A stretch of 64,000 bases of DNA, from the NCBI RefSeq assembly GCF_030704535.1, contig NC_081821.1, positions 3,425,001 through 3,489,000 on the forward strand, in the 5' to 3' direction. The position numbers and the translations under genes are program-made. The stretch comes from Vitis vinifera (Eukaryota; Streptophyta; Magnoliopsida; Vitales; Vitaceae). This document shows, one piece after another, positions 35,573 to 47,728 of the stretch; position 1 is the stretch's first letter, and every line of letters begins with the position of its first letter. The notes under the pieces were generated by a model, which saw only the letters and a list, made by a program, of their open reading frames with translations, had not been told where the DNA came from and did not search any database.

Positions 35573-35807
35573 TGTCGAAGTTTTAGGAAGTAATTAGGAT
35601 ATTTTATTTTTCTGTTAAATAAAATGTGAAGTCAATAATTGAGATTGTAGTTAGGGGGTTTCTATTTTTATGAAGTAGTTACATTTTCCTATTTTATAGC
35701 TGAATTGATTATTGGGCTAGTAACTAGTTTCTGCTATGCTATATATCTATGTACTCATATTTGATGAAATCTAAGAAGAATAATTACTTTTCTTCTCAAA
35801 AATTACA
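35573..35807 (+). repeat. Copia 3' LTR (235 bp)
   Basis: Begins TGTCGAAGTTTTAGGAAG directly after a purine tract and ends CTCAAAAATTACA. It keeps the segment lost from the 5' LTR and shares the TATATATCTATGTACTCAT block with it. Confidence 0.9.
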
Positions 35808-37990
35808 AAACCCTAATATTCTAATCTGGTCAAACATTAAAAGAATAAAGTAGATGGAAATCTCAAGATCACTTACGCGACAATACAGCAAATTGGTTTA
35901 AGTCAATCCTAAACAATAGTTGTTGGATCCATTCTAGGATAATGGAGGTACCCCACTTTTTTATATTGTGAGCCCTCATGGCACCAAAGACATATGACTT
36001 ATCTCAATCAACTTTCTAGCTAGCAAGAATCTTCATCCACGATCCAAAATTAAAGATCCTTTCAACCTTCATCCACGATCCAAAATTAAAGATCCTTTCA
36101 ACCGCCAGCTCCTCATATGAGTAACTCATAAGAATCATGTTTTGGTGATTAAAAACAATGAGCCACAAGTACACAAAGGTTGTCCTCCTTTTTTATAGGA
36201 AGGTTAAAATCAGGAAGAGCCCCATGCATGCCTCCTTCCGAGTGCTTTAAAAAACATTATATTTTCTGCCAACTTAATTGCATACCAAGCTCAGTACTTG
36301 TCACGGCAATGCAATTGAACTTTGTTTGTAGTAAGCCTCAATCGATGCAAGTTACACTGTAGCAGCTGTATCAAATATATATAACATTGCTTCTAGCAAT
36401 TCTATCACTAAATGCCACATGAAATTGTAACAAAAGGGAAGTTTAATACATTTTAGAAACTCCAACAATTGATTCATGATATGTTTTATGAGGAAGATTG
36501 GAAAATTCACATTAGAAGATGAAGGCAAATTCATTAGGAGCTCATGCCATTACTCCATTACTAGTTCAAAAGCCAAAAACTTCCAATTTTCTGAGTTAAT
36601 TTGTAAATGAAGTTGCTTGAATTGTGAGTTGTAGAAGTTTAATGGAGCATCCTAGAAGGGTCTTACAGTGGGTGTTAGTTCCCTTGTCGAGTATACATAT
36701 GTTCTAATTGTGCTGTTTCAAAAGGCCAAACATCTCAATCCTCTTCTGCTCCTAGATAATTAGACTTACAAGGGGAGACAGTTTCAAGGATAGACTTGTT
36801 TCAATGCCTAAATGAAGATGATTAGCCCAACTTGATAGGTTTGAACTAAACTAAGGTAAGAAATTTCATGAACCTTACCTTGTAGACTTAACCATATGTG
36901 CTCTCTATGTTGGAATTACCGAAAACATTTAGTTTTAGTTTTGCCCCCTTTGGAGAATTATTTTGGTTTCTTTCTTGGTTGTAATGAAAATCCTATATCT
37001 AGTTAAAATTCATAATAATCTTGAGAGCAATGGGCTGATAAATATCCCCATTGATGAGCCTTATCAAGGTCAATTTCGATCCCAAAGTAGTCTCCTTTAT
37101 CAACTTTGGAATGGCTGGGCAACCCTTAAAAGAGTGTGGGAATATACTTAGTAGCTAGGCTTTATAGCTTCTACCAAATGAGTCCCTTGTTTTTTCAATT
37201 CCCAAAAATGGCACTTTTATTTTCTCCCACAAACCAAGTGGTACCAACTTCTCTGGGAATCACTTTTAACAGTAATAGGCTGTATAGCATCAGAATTTTG
37301 CAGGTCTTCATCCTCTTGAAAATGAAAAAATAAAAAATAGTCCCATACCTTATACTTTTTGAAATTAACATGTTGCAGAGCTATCCCAGAGTTTCTAACC
37401 AACACAACCCACAGAGCAACTGTTAGCACATACATATATATACAAGAAGAAATTGTATAAAAAAATGGATGATCTCAACTATGAAAATGAGAATTATGAA
37501 TTGAAAAATTGAATTAAAACTTCAGTCTCCTTTGACAGGATTACATTTCAAAACTAGCCTATACTTCGAATGAGAAGAACTGAATTACACATGGATGGAT
37601 CCCATTGAACTGTTCATCAACCAATTAACACCTAGTTTAGATAGCCAGAGGTCCAAGCATAATCCCAAACCATACCACTTCTTGACTTCATCAAGAACAA
37701 CTAAGAGCATGATCCCAAAGCAGCTTCCCTCTGCTAGCCCAATTTGAACTGCAAAACCTGAAACAAAATGGAAAAAAAATCAACAGAAAGCAGACAAAAT
37801 CAACCCCACTTCTTCCTCCTCCCCCAATTCGAACTACAAGGCATGAAATGCAAATAATGCATTAGAATACCAAAACCAAAGCCAAAAATTCATATGGGTA
37901 GTGGTGATTAGCATGACTCTGAGAAAGAAAGATATAAGTGGAAGCCCTAAGGAAGAAGAAAAAAACAAAAGAAAAAAGAATAGAGAGAAT
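35808..37990. other. Gene-poor DNA downstream of the Copia element
   Basis: No conserved gene is recognisable. The stretch includes a 36-bp tandem duplication (separate entry) and short unrelated ORFs. Confidence 0.4.
36031..36102. repeat. Perfect 36-bp tandem duplication
   Basis: 36031-36066 and 36067-36102 are identical (each starts CTTCATCCACGATCC and ends GATCCTTTCAAC). An exact copy implies a recent event. Confidence 0.95.
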
Positions 37991-38016
37991 AGGGAGGGAG
38001 GGAGGGAGGGAGGGAG
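37991..38016. repeat. (AGGG)n microsatellite
   Basis: Six uninterrupted AGGG units with flanking purines. On the minus strand this is a CCCT repeat beginning 16 bases after the end of the miR156/157 hairpin's 3' arm, so it is probably inside the primary transcript. Confidence 0.95.
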
Positions 38017-38032
38017 GAAGAGGGGCTGAGGT

Positions 38033-38116
38033 GATGACAGAAGTCTAGAGAGCACAAAGGAGTGAGATGCAAACTCCATGCACATCATCATCTGTGCTCT
38101 CTATCTTCTGTCAACA
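38033..38116 (-). ncRNA. MIR156: MIR156/157 microRNA precursor
   Basis: On the minus strand, 38094-38114 reads a 21-mer beginning TTGACAGAAG and ending TAGAGAGCAC, the known miR157 form of the family, also reported for some grape miR156 members. The opposite arm, 38033-38055, contains GCTCTCTAGACTTCTGTCA, matching the miR157-3p star pattern. The arms pair over the whole mature region except for one small bulge in the centre (A opposite GA), and the loop is about 38 nt. The orientation is fixed because only the minus strand carries the canonical 5'-arm mature sequence. miR156/157 represses SPL transcription factors and controls the juvenile-to-adult switch in plants (established). It would be a Pol II transcript made from the TATA box near 38,290. 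Confidence 0.94.
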
Positions 38117-38285
38117 ACATCACCAGTGCCTTCCTCTTTCCGTAGTCCCTACAACCCCCCCTAGAGTGAAATCCGAAAAAGAAAGTTACTTTAAAGAGGG
38201 AGCAAGAGAGAGAGAAAGAGATATGAAGTCTTTCAGTGCTGAGAAGAAACTTGGGGATGACCTATCACAGACTTGCTATAGCCTC

Positions 38286-38293
38286 TATTTATA
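38286..38293 (-). promoter_or_regulatory. TATA box of the MIR156/157 gene (predicted)
   Basis: The minus strand reads TATAAATAGAGGC, a strong plant TATA box, about 170 bases upstream of the mature microRNA. A start site about 30 bases downstream (near 38,258) would put the hairpin roughly 140 bases into the transcript. The CT-rich stretch at 38,200-38,225 (minus strand) fits a 5' leader. Position and motif are seen; use is inferred. Confidence 0.65.
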
Positions 38294-41200
38294 AGGAAAA
38301 ACAACAAGGACACCTCCCCTAAAAAGAGAATGATAAAGGGATAAAGGGGGTAGTCGACTGCTTTAAATTGTACCATAGTGCCTGTCCCATGTACCCACAA
38401 CTTGTAACCGTTTCTCGCGAGATGATACAGAATGAAAGGACACCCCCTATGAACTTCCTAACAACCCTAGCTTTTCCTTGTAAACCATGCACACACTCTT
38501 TACCAACGGTGACCGTCTGATATCTCCCAATCTTCATGCAATCATATGGTCCTTGTGCCCCAGGTGTTGTGCACCACAAACATGCATGACTTTTTGTGGA
38601 CTTTGAATGATTCAAAAAATCTCCACCTACTGTAATTTCTGTGTGCTCATAAAGGTTCCATTCCCACTGATATTGCAGCAGCTTTTTCTGGTATGTGATG
38701 TGCAGTTGGATTTGTGTGATTTTTGAAGATCATTTAGTTATAACTTTTTGATTGTGAAAAATCCAGATGATACAAAGAAATCAAAAGTAGGTTGTTTGTT
38801 ATGATTCATTCTCCAATCTCCCATTTATCACTTGTGTGTGAGAGTATTGACTCATTCTATAAATTTCAAAAATCATTAAGATGTGGGGTCAAGATAAGAG
38901 ATAAACTCTCAAGTGGTTAAGATACTCACGTAATGATACTATAGAGACAAGTTTGTCTTTTCAAAGATACTGTAATGTATTGATTTCTATCAAATACGTG
39001 TCAATATAACATTTAATCTCAATCAAGGAGACATGTATTATACCTGTATTGATTCTATCGGATAGGTGTCAATATGTTAATCTCGTTATTAGAAGTACTA
39101 ACAGACAAATTAAGCAAATAGTCAGTGAGGGAATTAGAGTCAATCATTTATAAAGTGTAATCAACTAGGGTTTTTATATATATCATGCCACTTGGTAATC
39201 ATCCAAAACAATTGATCTGATGTGACAAATTTTGAATATTATATTTGGACAAAGTAGATATGCTGCATGAAAACAACTAGGAAACCAACCATTAATTTCC
39301 TTATTTATGCAGTTTGGCTTCAAACCCAGAAGCTAACCATTTATAACATATGGATGTTGACTTGGAAATAGATGGAATAACTTGCTGCCCAATCATGGGT
39401 AGAGAGTACTATAGCATGGTCCCAAATTTGTTCGACTGTATGCAGGAAAGAGAGGGCCATGCTCATCTTGTCATTTTCCCTTACACACTGCATTTCGTAA
39501 TGCAAAATGATCACAAGCTTCAGAAATGATGGAGAAGCATCGACTTGTTATTGGGAAAAGAGTTTTTCAAACTTAGGGCCCATGTGTTTTCATGTAGTGT
39601 GAAAAGATAGTTAATTCCCCTTAATTGGTGAAAATGATCAACTTGGTTGAGAAAGGAATGTGTGGTAAAGACCGTAAGACTGAAGTTATAATGACGTCTG
39701 CAACGAATGTGTTAATAATGATGGGAGTAAATGTGGATATAGCAATGATAGTAATAACATAACAATGATGTCTGCAATGAGATAATCATCATAAAACGAC
39801 AGTAATGATAATATATGGTATTAAAGTCTGATGTAAACCAAACCCAAAAAAGTGAAAGTGATAAGAAAACTCAAAGAAATATTATGGTTCGCCGTGGTTG
39901 AAGGCATACCACAAACCACCCAAGAAGAACAGTGAAAGGGCAGGAACTTTCCCTTTTTCTTATCCTATTCCCATGGATGATGATCAAATATGGCAACCCA
40001 CTTGCACCTCCACTTGCAGACCCACATCGCCCACTGTGCCATGCGATTTTCACCCACACCAAAGCCCATCCCCACAATTCCAGGGCAGCTGCCCTATAAA
40101 AGAGTCATGTCGGATGAGCATTGATGGCCTCATTTCCACAGATTTTTTATGATGCTTTGGGGAAGAAGGCATCAAGGGGCCAGGGCACATAACCCATATA
40201 GCAACTTGCCAAGGAGCATGCAGAAGGGAGGGAGAAAAAGCAGCACCAAAGCATCCCCCAACACACATTCCTTATCCCATTATTTTGGGTCTCTCACAGT
40301 AACAGGTCACATAAAGAACCCGAAATGGGGCGGTGGGGATTTGCTATATTCCAAAACCGCCCCTGCACGTGTCTACACCCCAACCCCTCCTTTCCCTTTG
40401 TGGGGCCATGATAAATTGGTAATGAATGAGGTGATGGGCAATAATGGAAAAAAAAGCCTGGCCAGCTCGCATCCTGCTTGACCATTTTTTGGCGCCGTTT
40501 TTTGACCAGGGACTCTGGGCCGTGGGTGGGGCCCATAATGGCACTCCTACCGGTTTTGGGGAATAGATTTGTTTTTAGAAGTTTGTGCTTTCCCCTTTTG
40601 GGATAATTGCGTGATTTGGGTGAGAGGGTTGTGTGGTGTTTTTCAGGCATCTTTGGAAGTGGGGAAGGTTTTTATTGGCTTGTTTCAACACAACGCTTGC
40701 TCTCTCTTATTGGCTTCTTAGATAAGGGTCTCCACAAAGCCATATTGTCATTTCGAGAGAGACATGTCTGGCACTTAATTGGATCCTTAGAATCCATTAC
40801 GGAGTTATATTCGAATTCTTTGAATGTAATTTTATGGGGTTTGAACGATTTATTCTTCGCTTAGAATCGTATCCAGATTCCCATTATTTAAGTTATAAAA
40901 TATTAAGCCGAAAGTTTTAATAGTTAATAAGTGATTATAATAAGAAGTTAAAAAATATGCAAAAAAGATAAATAATGTAAGATAATCGAGAAAAAAACTT
41001 GAGTACAAATAAAATATTAAGATCAAGTTAGTTCAACAATATCTAATTCATAAAGTTGTCGCATTATAATTGTGTCAAGAAGGAGACGCTCTCTTAATAA
41101 AATATTAGTATTGATAATGATACAATTATATTACTACTTCCCTAGTCATATCATTTGCATTTAATTGTATTATTTATATAATTATATTCAGAATCCCGAT

Positions 41201-43999
41201 ATTTATATAAAGTTAAAAATTTTAATTAACAAATGATTTGAATAGGTCTATCTTGAACTTGAGCCAAGGGATTTTGGATGGATATGAATTACAAAAACTT
41301 TGAATACAAATAAAATGCTTGATTACAAGAAAAAAAAAATTAAAAGAATGGATACTTTTACAATTGAGCTCAAGTGAAAGAATTGGTCAGATAGTCAATG
41401 TTGACTTTGATGAAACCCTCTATATACATATAGAAAATGTGCTAGTGGAATTTTTTTTTCATAGGATCTAACCTAATTTGCATTAATGGTTTAATATGTA
41501 TAGTATTTTTATAAATAAACAATCCATTTTAGAAAAAGTAAAGGAAAAAAAAGACTTTACAAAACACAATTTTAACATAAATCAAATCTTTAATTTAATA
41601 GTTATAGCAAAATCATGAAAGAGAAGTAGGAAAACCAAATTCTTTTAATATATATGGTATTTTTATTTTTATTTTATTAGAGAAAACTAGGATAAAGGTA
41701 CAATATAATGAAACTATTTTTAAAACAAATATATATATATATGAATAATTTTCTAGTTTTTAAATATGAAAATAATAAATTTTATTTATTATAAGGAGAC
41801 TAATCATTAAAAATTACCATTTCTTAAGAGTTCCTCTCAAAAACTTCATTCCGTCTACGTTCTCATGCCAATTTTACTTTCTTGATTTAGTATTTTGGAT
41901 AATGCATTTTAATTCTTTATTTATTTGATAATAATTTTGAGAAATTATATTGTAAAAAAACATGTAGAGTTTAATATAGGAAAAAAATAAATAAATGATA
42001 GAAATTTGAATAAAAAAAATGTTTACCCAACTTCATGATTAATGTTAAATCTCATAGCTAAACTTGAAATTCTTAAAATCATATTTATTGCAATTAACAA
42101 TATGTATAATTGTATAACCACTATATTGTTATGATGTTTTTTTTTCTTGATGAAAAGAGACTACAAAGCATAATACCTACAAATTTTATTGAAAGGCGAG
42201 TCACAATAATCAACAAATTTTTATTGCATTGTTACCATGTTACGATTACAATGTTAGGATTAATATAGTGTCAAGATTCGTTTTTGTTTTTGTCCTTCAT
42301 TATCTTCTTCATCATGTTTATCTTATTATTACTATTACTTTGAGCCTCATCAACTTGTTTTTTTGTTCCTCCTAAATCCTACCTAATATCCTAAAGTCAT
42401 TTATCATTCTTATCTTTATCATTTGAAAGGAATATTCTATTACCATCGTAATCCTCATTTTTTCCTCTTTTTTCTGTATATTTTTTTTTCTTTTCTAAAA
42501 CTTTATAAGGATGAAAGTTTAACATTATCATAAATTTGACAAATTTTGATTAAATTGGCTTCAATCTTTCAAACATAAAGAATCTCATTGAGCCTAAGAC
42601 ACCCACCTATGTAAATGGAACCATATTCTTTAACACCAAGTAGACTACTATTGCTAAAAACGGGTGGGCATGGTTTGATTATGTTAGTTTTTAACCAACT
42701 CAATTAGAACCAATTTACTTATTGACTAAAACCAACCTACGTTATTGTTGGATTGGTTTGGTTTGATTAATTTGAATTGGGTCAAAATATAATTTTTTTT
42801 CCATATTTGTTGTCATAAAATCCAAATAATCAATTTTGTGACACTATACTCAAAAATAAGAATGAAAAATTTAAGGTTCATTTTGTCATATTTTCTTAAA
42901 CTTGTTTTTAAAAAATATTTTTTATTCTTTAACTTAAAAACAAGTTTGAGAACATAGTCAAACAAGCCTATGTTTTCAATAAAAACAATTCCTCATTGTT
43001 TAAAAATTGTTCTATATTTCATTTTGTTTTTAAAAATTGTTTCTAGAGAATAATGGTCAAATAATATTGTAAAATTTTAAAAATAGTTTTCTATTTTTAA
43101 AAACAAAAAATTATTTTTAAATCATATGAGCAAACAGTCTCTTAAAAATTAATAGGCGAAGGGCCTATGAGCTCAAAAATTTTCTTTCCTTTCCTTTGTT
43201 CATTATTTTTGGGCTTTTTTTTTTACTGTTTAATACCATACAAATCTATCCACTTAAAAGTGGGTCAAGTATTCACTAGTTAGTGGTATCCTGATCATCA
43301 TAACATACATTACCAAGAGTGGGTCACTATCACTAGTTAGTGGTATTGTCATAGTGGGTTAACAGAGGAATTTTGAAGAAAATATATGTACATTTGGTTC
43401 GTTCTCATTGGTTTAAAATGTTGACCAGTAAACAAAATTGAAAATTTTAGTTTTTTCTCAAATTAATCCAATAATATTTAAAGATTTGAAAATTTTAGGC
43501 TTATTCTTTTTTTTACCTAAGTACTTTATTGAACTATAGATAGAAAGATAAACAAAATTTGGATTCATATCCAACAGATATTGAATTATAATCAAACTTA
43601 AGATCTCTCATCAAACCAAACTCGAATAGCATATTAAATTATCAATTTCCTTAAATTTTAAGTTTATAAGAAAGTTTATATGATTTAAACTCAATATATA
43701 TATATCATACTTTCTAATGGTACTAATCAAAGTTATACTAGCACAATTAAAGTCCACAAAGATAATAATGAAAAACCATTTTTCTATTGTTTTTCCTTTG
43801 AATGATTTCAATCTTAAAATTTGTTTTTCGAGATCAATTAGATTTTGTTTTAGGATTTGGATTTAGAGTTTGTATGGAGGAATGGGTAAAAAAATTTGAG
43901 AAATAACCATACTTTTTTAATTTTTATTTTGAAGATGAATTAGGTTTCTTAAAAATTAACTTGGGGTTTTCTTTGGGTAGAGGGTCTCAATGGAAAAAG
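38294..43999. other. MIR156 upstream region and long AT-rich intergenic DNA
   Basis: 38.3-40.65 kb is moderately GC-rich and may include regulatory DNA for the microRNA gene; its ORFs overlap on both strands and match nothing known to me. 40.9-44.0 kb is very AT-rich, with no gene. A hairpin-forming inverted repeat built on AAACTTGTTTTTA / TAAAAACAAGTTT lies at 42,898-42,948, probably part of a MITE. Confidence 0.45.
42898..42948. repeat. Inverted repeat, likely part of a MITE
   Basis: AAACTTGTTTTTA at the left is matched by TAAAAACAAGTTT at the right around an AT-rich centre. Similar short AACAATTTTTAAA-type sequence continues to about 43,145. The limits of a whole element are not clear. 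Confidence 0.5.
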
Positions 44000-45720
44000 G
44001 ATGTGAAAATGATACGTTGGATATTCTTGTCATTTCGTAATATTGTCAAATGACAATTAGTGGACACAATGTAACATAAATTAGGCCACAACCTAGAAAT
44101 GACATATTGGCCCATGTCGGTTTTTGAAGAGAAAAAACAAAACATGAATTAAAAGAAAAGAAATAAATAGAATAAAAAAGAAAAAAAATACAAAGAGAAG
44201 ATGGGGAAAAAATGAATTGAAAGCAAACAAGGAAAAAACATGAATTAATGTTAGAAAAATAAAAATAAAATGTTATCATTTTTGTTATGATTATCGATTT
44301 AGTTAGAAAATATATTTTTTTGATATTTATCGAAAATATGATACACCGATTATTTCGTATGTATTTTTATGTCTCGTTATTTATATTCTAATTTTATTTA
44401 TTTATATTTATTATCACATATAAGTGTTGTATGGTATGATTGTATATTCATGTATGTTAATTAGTTTATGGCACATCACATTTATTTGGAGGTTGTTTCT
44501 CATATTGAGTCAGGAGGTTCACATGTGAAATGACAGCCTTCTGTGTCCCCTTGTCGCTCATCCAGGTTTTCAATTCGAGGTGTGACAGACTCCTAAATGA
44601 TATGTAAAAAAATAATATAAGTACGTAGATACATTAAAAATTGTGAGAGGAAAAAGCCTTCCTAGAGACCCTTTGTTGGTTTATTTGTTTATTTAGCTTT
44701 GAAAGGGTTTCTAACAGCATTATTATTAGGTCCCACAGGAGGGAGAATTGTCCCTTGCTGCAGGCCCTTGGATTAGACCAATGACATATTCTCTTCTCTA
44801 TGCAAAAACCAGAACCCACGGCCGCGCCCCCCCACCCACCCCACATGCCCAAATGGTCAGAATTGACTTGAGACCCATATCATAACTTGTTTAAAGAAAA
44901 AAAAAATGCTATCAGGGGCTACTGGGAAATTGGGCTTGAGGCCCATAACACAACCTGCTAAGAAAAATGGGCAAAGGGGGGAGGGAGATTCAGAGAGGCT
45001 TCAAGCGAAAATGGGATAGTGGACTCAGTCCTTAATATTGGAACTATTCAATGAAGGTGGTGTCCAATAAATTTTGAAAATGGAGATGACAAATAAACAT
45101 AACCCAACCACAGCCATGCCAACATGTAGAAGGTGCAAGTAGTTGATACATAAATCAATGGAGGGTCAATGAGAAAGAAAGAAAGAGCATGAGGGTGTCA
45201 ATCATACATGACATGGAGCCCATGCATTGCCCTCTAACCTTCATTTTAATTTATGGCAACCCAACTAGTTAGCCAATTCTATTATTTGTAGAGCTTTGAT
45301 TACTTTCTTGGTGTAGAAGATGGTCTCTCAGGCGGAGGTGGTTTGTTAGCAATGGGAGGCGGGGGAGGGCTCTGCATCTCTCTGAAAATTCTCCTTCCAT
45401 GGGGATCTGCAAAAGCTAGAAGAAAGGTTGAGAGATCAAAAGTTTAGGCATGCAATAAGCTGCTAGATATTAACATATATATGAGAAAAATGATACCAAC
45501 CTGACATGCCCTGGGCCACATGAATTGTGAAGATTGAAGCAATCAAGATGACTAGAATCATCCAACGAAAGAAAGAAGCTAGACCCATGTTGACTCTTGA
45601 ATCGAATTGCCTCTGACTGATCTCTGCTTCACCTGATTATATAGCTGTTAGTGATGCTTTTGTTGACAATGGTCATGGGCTTGTAATGCCTTTTTTGAAC
45701 ATGAGCCATTAAGTGACCAA
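44000..45720. repeat. Segmental tandem duplication, unit 1 (carries peptide gene A)
   Basis: Collinear with 46,510-48,360 in several blocks. Examples are TTGTCAAATGACAATTAG against TTGTCAAATAATAATTAG, AGAGACCCTTTG followed by GGTTTATTTGTTTATTTAG, TGTCCCTTGCTG, and the whole peptide gene with its promoter. Offset varies between about 2.4 and 2.6 kb because of indels. Confidence 0.8.
45300..45588 (-). CDS. Small secreted proline-rich peptide precursor, gene A (64 aa)
   Basis: Exon 1 is 45501-45588 (ATG at 45586-45588) and exon 2 is 45300-45406 (TAA at 45300-45302). A 94-bp GT/AG intron interrupts after the first base of codon 30. Exon 1 encodes 29 residues, MGLASFFRWM followed by a hydrophobic core and VAQGMS, a clear signal peptide. 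Exon 2 encodes a basic linker (DPHGRRIFREMQ), then SPPPPPIANK and PPPPERPSSTPRK. There is no Cys and no further membrane segment. Expected role: an apoplastic peptide, perhaps processed and hydroxylated on proline; function unknown to me. A TATA box (TATATAAT, minus strand, 45637-45644) lies about 50 bases upstream of the ATG. It does not fit the CLE, CEP, IDA, PSY, RGF or PIP motifs. Paralogues are at 47.7 and 51.2 kb. Confidence 0.75.
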
Positions 45721-47728
45721 GTATGGATAAGTTTAAGAAAAATTAGGAAAGAAATCATTTGGGATATGTTTGTTTCTCCTGAAATACTCATAAGGAAGAA
45801 AAGAAAAACAGAAATTTTGTCTCATTAATTTGGTTGTTGGCTGTCAATGGAAAATTTGAGGGGAAAAAAATAAATTCGATATTTTTTTCCCTATTTGGTT
45901 TGAAAGGAAAATTAAATAAATAAGAAAAATAATTTTCAACGTCAAAACTTCATAATTATCAGTAAATAATATTTCTAAATCTATTTTTTTTACTTTAATT
46001 TACAATGGAAATTAATTTTTAAAAAAAATTGAGTGAAGCAAATATTTAATGCAATACACTCATATTTACTAAATGAAATTAAAATACAAATAAAGTTTTT
46101 ATACCATTCTTATATTAAGGTTGTTTGATAAAATTAGTTTAAAAATTATTTTAAATCATCCCATTGACATATTTATCTTTATTAATTTTAATTAATATTT
46201 ATAATTTTATTAATCTTAAATAATAAATTTATTTGGTAAACATGTACACTAAATGTATAAAATAGTTAAAAAAAATATTTAAAACGGGTTGTGAAACGTG
46301 AAGTCATGATTGTGTAATAATTTCATTAAACATGGGGTGTATGAAGGTAAAAGATATTAAAAATTAAAAACAAGTAAATTTTTTTGATTTAATACTTAAA
46401 TATTTTTTAACTTTAAATTATGATATTAAGTTATTTTATCAAACAGATTAATTTATCATTTACCAAAATCTTATGAGAATGTCTAATTTATTAATGACTT
46501 TTATATATATATGGTAATGAAATGTGTGGTTATTTTTGTCATTTGGTAATTTTGTCAAATAATAATTAGGGGGTCATAAGTTAGGGGAGGTCAATGCAAT
46601 TTTCCCAAAAAGGTATATAAACTATTAAAAAAAACATTATTTGATTTAGTTTTATTGAGATTTTATTTGACTTATTGAGTTAGGCTTTTTTTAGAATTGA
46701 TTAGTTTGTTTGTTTACCATGAAATGAAGTTAAGGGATTAGTTTTCTTTTGCTTATCATATGATTCTATCTTCATTTATAATAACTAGTTTGTAACACAT
46801 GACAATTTTTTTAGATTACTTCTCATATGGGTTCAGTTACAGCATAAAAAAATGATTTTTTGATATCTATCGAAAATATTTTATCTATGAAGTGATGTTT
46901 AATATATATATATACATTTACAAGTTTAATTGATTATACCCTGATTGTATTTGTTCATATCTTTGTACCTTAATTTCATTCTTTTATACTCTTATTCGAT
47001 GATCTAAATCTCACAATACAAATTCATTCCTTCTTATATAGAATCAAGAGCCTCACATGTGAAATAACAAACATCTCATTCATCTAGGCTTACAATACAA
47101 GATTAGGTTTGAGGAAAAAGCCTTGCTAGAGACCCTTTGATGGTTTATTTATTTATTTAGCTTTGAAAGAGTTTCTAACAACATTATCATTAGGTTCCAC
47201 AGGTGGGAGAGTTGTCCCTTGCTGGAGACCCTTGGATTAGATCAATGACATGTTCTCTCTTCTCTGAGCAAAAACCAAACCCCAACCCCATCCCCAGATT
47301 TGAGGACCTCAGTCTTCCCAGCCAATGACTATGAATGATGGACAGAATTACTGTCAGACCCATACCCAAAGTTGAAAAAAAGGGCCATCAAGAGCTCATG
47401 CTCATGTGACCTTGACCTTGCAAAACTAGAAAATTGGGCCTGAGGCCCATAAACCACCTGTTCAAAGAATGAGCAAAGGGGGAGATGGGGATTCAGAGAG
47501 GCTTTAAGCAAAAATGGGATAGTGGACTCAGTCCTTAATGTCCAATAATTTTTGAAAATGGAGATAATCAATAAACATAATCATGTCAACATGTTGAAGA
47601 TACATAAATCAATGGAAAGAAAGAGCACGAGTCATTAATCATTCATTTTTATGGCAACATAGCTAGTAAGGGAATTAACCTCCCAACAGACTACTAGTAC
47701 TTGTAGAACTTTTATTACTTCCATGGTC
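45721..47728. other. AT-rich spacer between peptide genes A and B
   Basis: 45.7-46.5 kb is AT-rich with no gene. 46.5-47.7 kb is the second copy of the region downstream of peptide gene A, more diverged than the coding part. Confidence 0.5.

Larger units (their letters stand above)
30886..35807 (+). mobile_element. Degenerate Ty1/Copia LTR retrotransposon, both LTRs present
   Basis: Order seen: 5' LTR; primer-binding site TGGTATCAAAGTC (31067-31079); gag from about 31,105; protease with an altered active site (DSRA instead of DSGA, about 32,230); GAG-pre-integrase and integrase (FIDDHTRLTWVY near 32,890; NGLAERK near 33,115); reverse transcriptase ([14 protein letters not shown] near 34,430; YADD at 34,677-34,688); RNase H and C-terminus to about 35,550; polypurine tract (35,553-35,571); 3' LTR. 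The protease-integrase-RT order is the Copia order. Every domain carries stops or frameshifts, so the copy is inactive. Flanks are AAATT (left) and AAACC (right), an imperfect duplication differing by two C/T changes. Confidence 0.93.

Noticed and set aside
37834..38091. 85-residue minus-strand frame with a Pro/Ser/Leu/Phe repeat
   Set aside because: It is the translation of the CCCT microsatellite and overlaps the MIR156/157 hairpin.
39871..40650. Several 66-118 residue frames on both strands
   Set aside because: They overlap one another in a GC-richer stretch without any conserved motif; more likely non-coding.
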